Positions 59,361 through 64,000 of a stretch of DNA of 64,000 bases are shown here, one piece after another. This DNA is from Roseiarcus sp963779095 (GTDB lineage: Bacteria > Pseudomonadota > Alphaproteobacteria > Rhizobiales > Beijerinckiaceae), in contig CAVZWU010000001.1 of NCBI GenBank assembly GCA_963779095.1, positions 62,001 through 126,000 of the forward strand, in the 5' to 3' direction. The notes beneath the pieces were generated by a model. That model had not been told where the DNA came from. It was given only the letters and a program-made list of their open reading frames with translations, and did not search any database. The position numbers and the translations under genes were made by a program. How positions within the stretch are numbered: the stretch's first letter is position 1; every line of letters begins with the position of its first letter.

Positions 59361-62300
59361 TCAGACCTGCTCGACCGCCACCACGCCCGGGCGCGGCTTT
59401 CAGCGCCCCGGCGATCGCCGCGCTGACCGCATAGCGGCCGGGCAGGCGGATTTCGACCTCGCCGTCCTGCGGCCCCAGGATCACGACCAGCGACACCTCG
59501 CCTTCGCCGGGCGCGGTCAGGCGCCGCTCGATCGATTCGAGCGGCGCCTCGTCGCGCACGAACACGCGCAGGCCCTTCTGCACCTTGGCGGCGGCCTCCG
59601 TCAGCCGCTCGACATTGACGATGCGCGCGCGCACGTCCTCGCCTTCGACCGCCGCCTGCAGCGTCACCAGCACGTCCGCGCCTTTCTCCAGAAGGTCGCG
59701 AAACTGGCTCAAGCCCTCCTGAAACAGGATCGCCTCATAGGTCCCGGAGGGATCGGAGAGCTGCACGATGCCGATCTTGCCGCCGTTCCTCGTCCGCCTT
59801 TCATAACGGTCGAGCACGCTCGCCCCGAGCCGCGCGGTCGAGGCGCCGTTGCGCACCGATCGCGCGAACTCGGCCCAGCGCGTGGCCCTCAAGCGCTTGA
59901 GCGCCGCGTCATAGACTTCGAGCGGATGGCCGGAGAGGAAGAAGCCGACGGCGTCGAACTCGCGCCTCAGCCGCTCCGATTCAGGCCATGGCGCGGCGCG
60001 CGCCCTGACCGGCGCCGGCTCCGCTTCGCCGAACAGCGCGTTCTGGCCGGCCGCTTTCTCCATCACCTCGCGATTGGCGATCGCCAGCATCGGCTCGATC
60101 GCCGCGAAGGCCGCCGCCCGGTTGGGCTCCAGGCAATCGAAGGCGCCGGCCGCGGCAAGGCTCTCCAGCGCCTTCTTGTTGACGGCGCGGGGATCGAGCC
60201 GCGCCGCCATTTCGCCGAGCGAAGCAAACGCGCGTGCGCCTCGGCGCGCGTCGACCAGCGCCTCGGCCTGCGCTTCGCCAACGCCCTTGATCGCGCTCAG
60301 CGCGTAATGGATGGTCGGCGCCCGAGCCTCCGTCCGCACGTCGAAATCGACCAGCGATTCATTGACCGAAGGCGCGATCGACCTTGATGCCGAGCCGCTG
60401 CGCCTCGGTGCGGAATTCGGCGAGCTTGTCGGTGTTGCCCTTGTCGAGCGTCATCGAGGCGGCGAGGAATTCCGCCGGATGGTTGGCCTTGAACCAGCCG
60501 GTCCAATAGGCGATCAGCGCATAGGCCGCGGCGTGGCTCTTGTTGAATCCGTAGTCGGCGAATTTGGCGAGCAGATCGAAGATCTCGTCGGCCTTGGCGC
60601 GGGTGAGACCGCGCTCGACCGCGCCGTCGACGAAGCGGGCGCGCTGCGCGTCCATCTCCTTCTTGATCTTCTTGCCCATCGCGCGGCGCAGCATGTCGGC
60701 TTCGCCCAGCGAATAGCCCGACAGCGTCTGCGCGATCTGCATCACCTGTTCCTGATAGATGATGACGCCGTAGGTCTCGCTGCAGGACCGGCTCGATCAC
60801 GGCGTGGATATAGTCGGGCTTCTCCTGGCCGAGCTTGCGCGCGCAATAGGTCGGGATATTCGCCATCGGGCCCGGGCGATAGAGCGCGACCAGCGCGATG
60901 AGGTCCTCGAACCGGTCGGCCCGCATGTCGACCAGCGCCTTGCGCATGCCGCCGCTTTCCACCTGGAACACGCCGACCGTTTCGCCGCGCCCGAGCATCG
61001 CGTAGGTCTTCGCATCGTCGAGCGGGATCTTGCCAAGGTCGATCGCTTCGCCGCGCCGGGCGATGAGGTCGACCGCGCGCTTGAGCACGGTCAGCGTCTT
61101 CAGGCCCAGGAAGTCGAACTTCACCAGGCCCGCCTGCTCGACCCATTTCATGTTGAACTGGGTCGCCGGCATCGCCGATTTCGGATCGCGATAAAGCGGC
61201 GCGAGCTCGATCAGCGGCCGATCGCCGATGACGACGCCGGCGGCATGGGTCGAGGCGTTGGAGTAGAGGCCCTCGAGCCGCTCGGCGATCGTGAGCATCT
61301 TGGCGACCTTCTCGTCCGCCTTCGCCGCCTCCTGCAGCCGCGCTTCGTCCGCCACCGCCTGCTTGAGGGTGACCGGATGGGCCGGGTTCTGCGGCACGAG
61401 CTTGGCGAGCTTGTCGACCTGGCCGAGCGGCATTTCGAGCACCCGGCCGACGTTGCGCAGGACGCCGCGCGCCAGGAACGAGCCGAAGGTGATGATCTGC
61501 GCGACGCGGTCGGCGCCGTAGCGCTCGCGCACATAAGCGATCACTTCGTCGCGCCGGTCCTGGCAGAAGTCGATGTCGAAATCGGGCATCGAGATGCGTT
61601 CGGGGTTGAGGAACCGCTCGAACAGGAGGCCAAACCGCAAGCGGATCGAGATCGGTGATGGTGAGCGCCCAGGCGACGACCGAGCCCGCGCCCGAGCCGC
61701 GCCCCGGGCCGACCGGAATGCCTTGCGCCTTCGCCCATTGGATGAAGTCGGCGACGATGAGGAAATAGCCGGGGAACTTCATGTTGACGATGACGTCGAG
61801 CTCGAAGGCGAGGCGCTTCGCGTAGTCCTCCTGCGCGCGTCCCGGCGCGAGGCCATGCGCGGCAAGGCGCGCGCTCAAGCCCCTCGCTCGCCTGGCGCCT
61901 GAGCTCCTGCTCCTCGTCGAGCGCGGCGCCGTTCGCGACCGAAAAGCGCGGCAGGATCGGTTTTCGCGTCAACGGCCGATAGGCGCAGCGCATCGCGATC
62001 TCGACGCTGGCCTCCGTCGCCTCGGGGAGATCGGCGAAGAGTTCGGCCATTTCCGCGCGCGTCTTGAACCGATGCTCGGGGGTCAGGCGCCGGCGCTGGT
62101 GGCGCCGAAACCACCGCGCCCTCCGCGACGCAGAGCAGCGCGTCATGCGCCTCGTAGTCCGATGCGCCGCCGAAATAGGGCTCGTTGGTCGCGACCAGGG
62201 GGAGGCCGAGACGGTCGGCGAGCGCGATGAGCTCAGGCTCGATCGCGCGCTCCGCATCGAGCCCGTGGCGCTGGATCTCGACATAGAGCCGCGAGCCGAA

Positions 62301-62843
62301 GACTTTGGCGAGGCGCTCAAGGCGGCTTTCGGCGAGTTCGCCTAGATCCGGCTCTTAAGCGCCCGGTCGATCGGGCCGCCGGGGCCGCCGGTCAGCGCGA
62401 TGAGGCCCTGGGCGTCCTCGAGCGCCGCGAAGGGAACATGCGCCTCGTCGCCGTCGGTCGGATCGAGCCAGAGCGCGGAGACGAGGCGCATCAGATTGCG
62501 GTAGCCGGCCTCGTTCTGCGCCAGAAGCACGATTGGCGCGCGCGCATTGTCGCGCTCGACCCCGCGCAGAAAGGAGGGGGCCGCGTCGCCGAAATCGACC
62601 GTCACCTGCGCGCCGATGATCGGCTGCACGCCGCTCTTGGCGAGCTTCTCCGAGAATTCGAGCGCGCCGAACAGGTTGTTGGTGTCGGTGATCGCCGAGA
62701 GCCGGCATGGCGTCGGCCTTGGCGAGCTTCGCCAGCGTCTCGATGGTGAGCGCGCCCTCGCGCAGCGAATAGGCGCTGTGCACGTGCAGATGCACGAAGC
62801 CGACGGCCTTCAGAACAGACGGGTCCAAGAGCTGCGAGTCCAT
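59361..62843 (-). CDS. dnaE: DNA polymerase III subunit alpha, frameshifted
   Basis: Start ATG 62843, stop TGA 59363-59361, about 1160 codons as in DnaE1. Domains in order: PHP (VGFVHLHVHSAYSLREGAL), PALM with ISMPDFDIDFCQDRRDEVI (the two catalytic Asp) and PVGPGRGSGAGSVVAWAL, fingers (VESGGMRKALVDMRADRFED, SGYSLGEADMLRRAMGKK), the HhH region (IKGVGEAQAEALVDARRG) and an OB fold (RTRNGGKIGIVQLSDPSGTY). Frame changes occur near 62700, 62347, 62105, 61885, 61643, 60787, 60365 and 59390. As the essential replicative polymerase it cannot tolerate these, so they point to sequence error or to a second copy elsewhere. Confidence 0.92.
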
Positions 62844-62916
62844 GCGCCGGTTTTCGCAAGAGCGGGCGCGCGGGTCGAGACCGGGCGAGGCATGGGCTGT
62901 GGATGACTTGCCTGCC

Positions 62917-63021
62917 TCACGATCCGATTGCGCGGGCGATCAGCGCAATCATGATCAGGAACGCCCCAAGGGCGGCGATTTCGGCGATGTCGCGCAGCGC
63001 GTAAGCGGCGATATTGTGCAT
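62917..63021 (-). CDS. possible small membrane protein (34 residues)
   Basis: A short frame from ATG 63021 with a strong Shine-Dalgarno (GGAGG) six bases before. It has an N-terminal amphipathic part (AAYALRDIAEIAALG) and a helix (AFLIMIALIARAIG). It lies 74 bases upstream of dnaE on the same strand. No family is recognised. Confidence 0.45.
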   Translation of the reverse strand: MHNIAAYALRDIAEIAALGAFLIMIALIARAIGS

Positions 63022-63194
63022 CTCGGCCTCCTTGATCTGTATATGCGCATGATATGTTCCTGATATGTTCGAGTCAAACCGAAAAATGACGCAACGTCAA
63101 CCCGAAGCGGGGGTTGGTTAACGCGACCGGCTTGGCTAGGTTTTTCCCGGCGGCCCCTCGGGGGCCCGAGCAAAAGTCTGGAGGGGGCACGGGC

Positions 63195-64000
63195 ATGGCG
63201 GGACGGATTGGGGGATTTATAGCGGCCGCGGCGATGGCGCTGGCGCTTGGACCCGCGCGGGCCGCGCAGCCTTCGCTCACGCCCGCGCAGGTCATTTCGC
63301 TGTTCGCCACCGCGGGCTTTCCGCTCGGGCCAGACAAGCGCCCGCTGAACCGGTGCCGCCAGCCGGCCGATCCCAAGGTCAGTTTCGTCGACATGAACGG
63401 CGACGGCCGGGTCGAGGCGCTCTTTATCGACGAGGGCCCCTGCTACAAGCCGGACGGGCGCTGGTACGCGGTCGCGGCGCAATCGCCCGACGGCGCCTGG
63501 CGGCGCATCCTGGAAGGCGAGGGGTCCCTCCATGCGACCGGCGACCTCGCGCGGATGGTTCGTCCTGGCCGCGACCAGTGGCGGGAGCACGAAAGAGCTT
63601 CGCTACGACGGCCGCGGCTATGCGTCAGCCGATCACGCGCCGGCCGAGGCCGTTGCGCCGGCGCAGGGCGACGCTGCGGCGTCGCCTTCGGACGCGGAGG
63701 CCGCGCCCAAGGGCGGCCGCTATCCGACCGACGGATGGAAAGCGCCGGTCAAGTTCGCGCAACTGCCGCCGGCCGAGCAAGCGTCGATCATGAAAGCCGC
63801 TGGTTTCAAGCGCGTCGGCAAGGCCTGGAAGGGCTGCGAAGGCTCCTCGAGCGTCGACAAGGACGGCGTCGAGATCAAGGACCTCAACGGCGACGGCCGG
63901 CCGGAAGCCGTGATCACGGCTTCCGGCTACGAGTGCTATGGCAACGCCGGGCAGGGCTTCACCGTGCTGAGGGCGGTTCCGGGCGGCTGGAAGACGATGG
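63195..64000 (+). CDS. exported protein with calcium-binding-like DxNGDG motifs, frameshifted, 3'-truncated
   Basis: ATG 63195 opens a signal peptide (GRIGGFIAAAAMALALGPARA). A repeat-like half (LTPAQVISLFATAGFPLGP, SFVDMNGDGRVEALFIDEG) follows. Near 63550 the frame changes and the second half continues (WFVLAATSGGSTKELRYDG, then EIKDLNGDGRPEAVITASG). Both halves have DxNGDGxxE, a Ca-binding-type loop seen in FG-GAP and EF-hand-like exported proteins, and paired Cys (GPCYK, SGYECYG). The gene runs off the window end. Function unknown. Confidence 0.7.
   Translation, partial: MAGRIGGFIAAAAMALALGPARAAQPSLTPAQVISLFATAGFPLGPDKRPLNRCRQPADPKVSFVDMNGDGRVEALFIDEGPCYKPDGRWYAVAAQSPDGAWRRILEGEGSLHATGDLARMVRPGRDQWREHERASLRRPRLCVSRSRAGRGRCAGAGRRCGVAFGRGGRAQGRPLSDRRMESAGQVRATAAGRASVDHESRWFQARRQGLEGLRRLLERRQGRRRDQGPQRRRPAGSRDHGFRLRVLWQRRAGLHRAEGGSGRLEDD

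Noticed and set aside
59500..60400. Plus-strand open frames over dnaE (up to about 411 codons)
   Set aside because: Antisense shadows of a conserved gene, rich in Arg and His, with no domain.
1..64000. tRNA and rRNA genes
   Set aside because: I looked for cloverleaf-like GGTTCGAATC segments and rRNA-like stretches. The GGTTCGAAGC matches belong to the group A MITEs and have no acceptor stem.

Overview
The window is GC-rich proteobacterial chromosome. Gene content and order point to an alphaproteobacterium of the Hyphomicrobiales (Rhizobiales): ctaB followed by a CoxF-like mini-protein, COX15-type ctaA, DUF6481, the ligase-associated exonuclease/ATP-dependent ligase pair, and tatABC-serS-surE-pcm-nlpD in one order. 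Family or genus cannot be fixed from what is visible. I saw no rRNA, tRNA, CRISPR array or transposase gene.

Layout. 1-3.9 kb: a FAS1 protein cut by the window edge, an ECF sigma factor with its anti-sigma factor, a small exported protein and an outer-membrane beta-barrel. 3.9-11.7 kb: a flavodoxin-fold oxidoreductase, two paralogous MFS transporters around a universal stress protein, a methyltransferase/glycosyltransferase pair, a DHFR-like protein and a small cytochrome c. 11.8-20.3 kb: an ABC exporter, then a heme/oxidase block (ctaB, CoxF-like, DUF420, an odd heme-copper-oxidase subunit I homologue), a repeat-bearing serine protease and ctaA. 20.3-29.1 kb: a structured repeat, DUF6481, hom, two transporters, a VOC protein, DUF4239, recJ, an inverted second copy of the structured repeat, and DUF2939. 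29.1-33.3 kb: an AT-rich accessory segment with four of the six small mobile elements, a gene broken by three of them, cyanase and an orphan glycosidase. 33.6-43 kb: cdh, exonuclease/ligase, GIY-YIG, tag, GST, GDPD, RidA and tatABC. 43-55 kb: the serS-surE-pcm-nlpD-DUF815 backbone with inserted cargo (Ntn hydrolase, Gly/His-rich protein, hydratase, GH43, a HepT/MntA module, EamA). 55-64 kb: a PEP-CTERM-like protein broken by another small element, VapBC, SufA/IscA, dnaE and a secreted protein running off the end.

The most notable signal is a set of six 101-102 bp non-coding elements with shared terminal inverted repeats, each set in a duplicated CTAG/TA target. They fall into two groups (A, four copies; B, two copies) with different cores but nearly the same ends. 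Removing them in silico restores two broken reading frames exactly. A second repeat (about 20.6 and 28.2 kb, inverted) carries 10-bp TAAACGYTAG units arranged as hairpins. Two other dispersed repeat families are also present.

Many conserved genes (dnaE, recJ, pcm, tag, nlpD, DUF815, vapC and others) are split by one-base frame changes, several at homopolymers. This is more likely sequence error than decay. Genes broken only this way are listed as CDS with the breaks described; genes broken by inserted elements are listed as pseudogenes.
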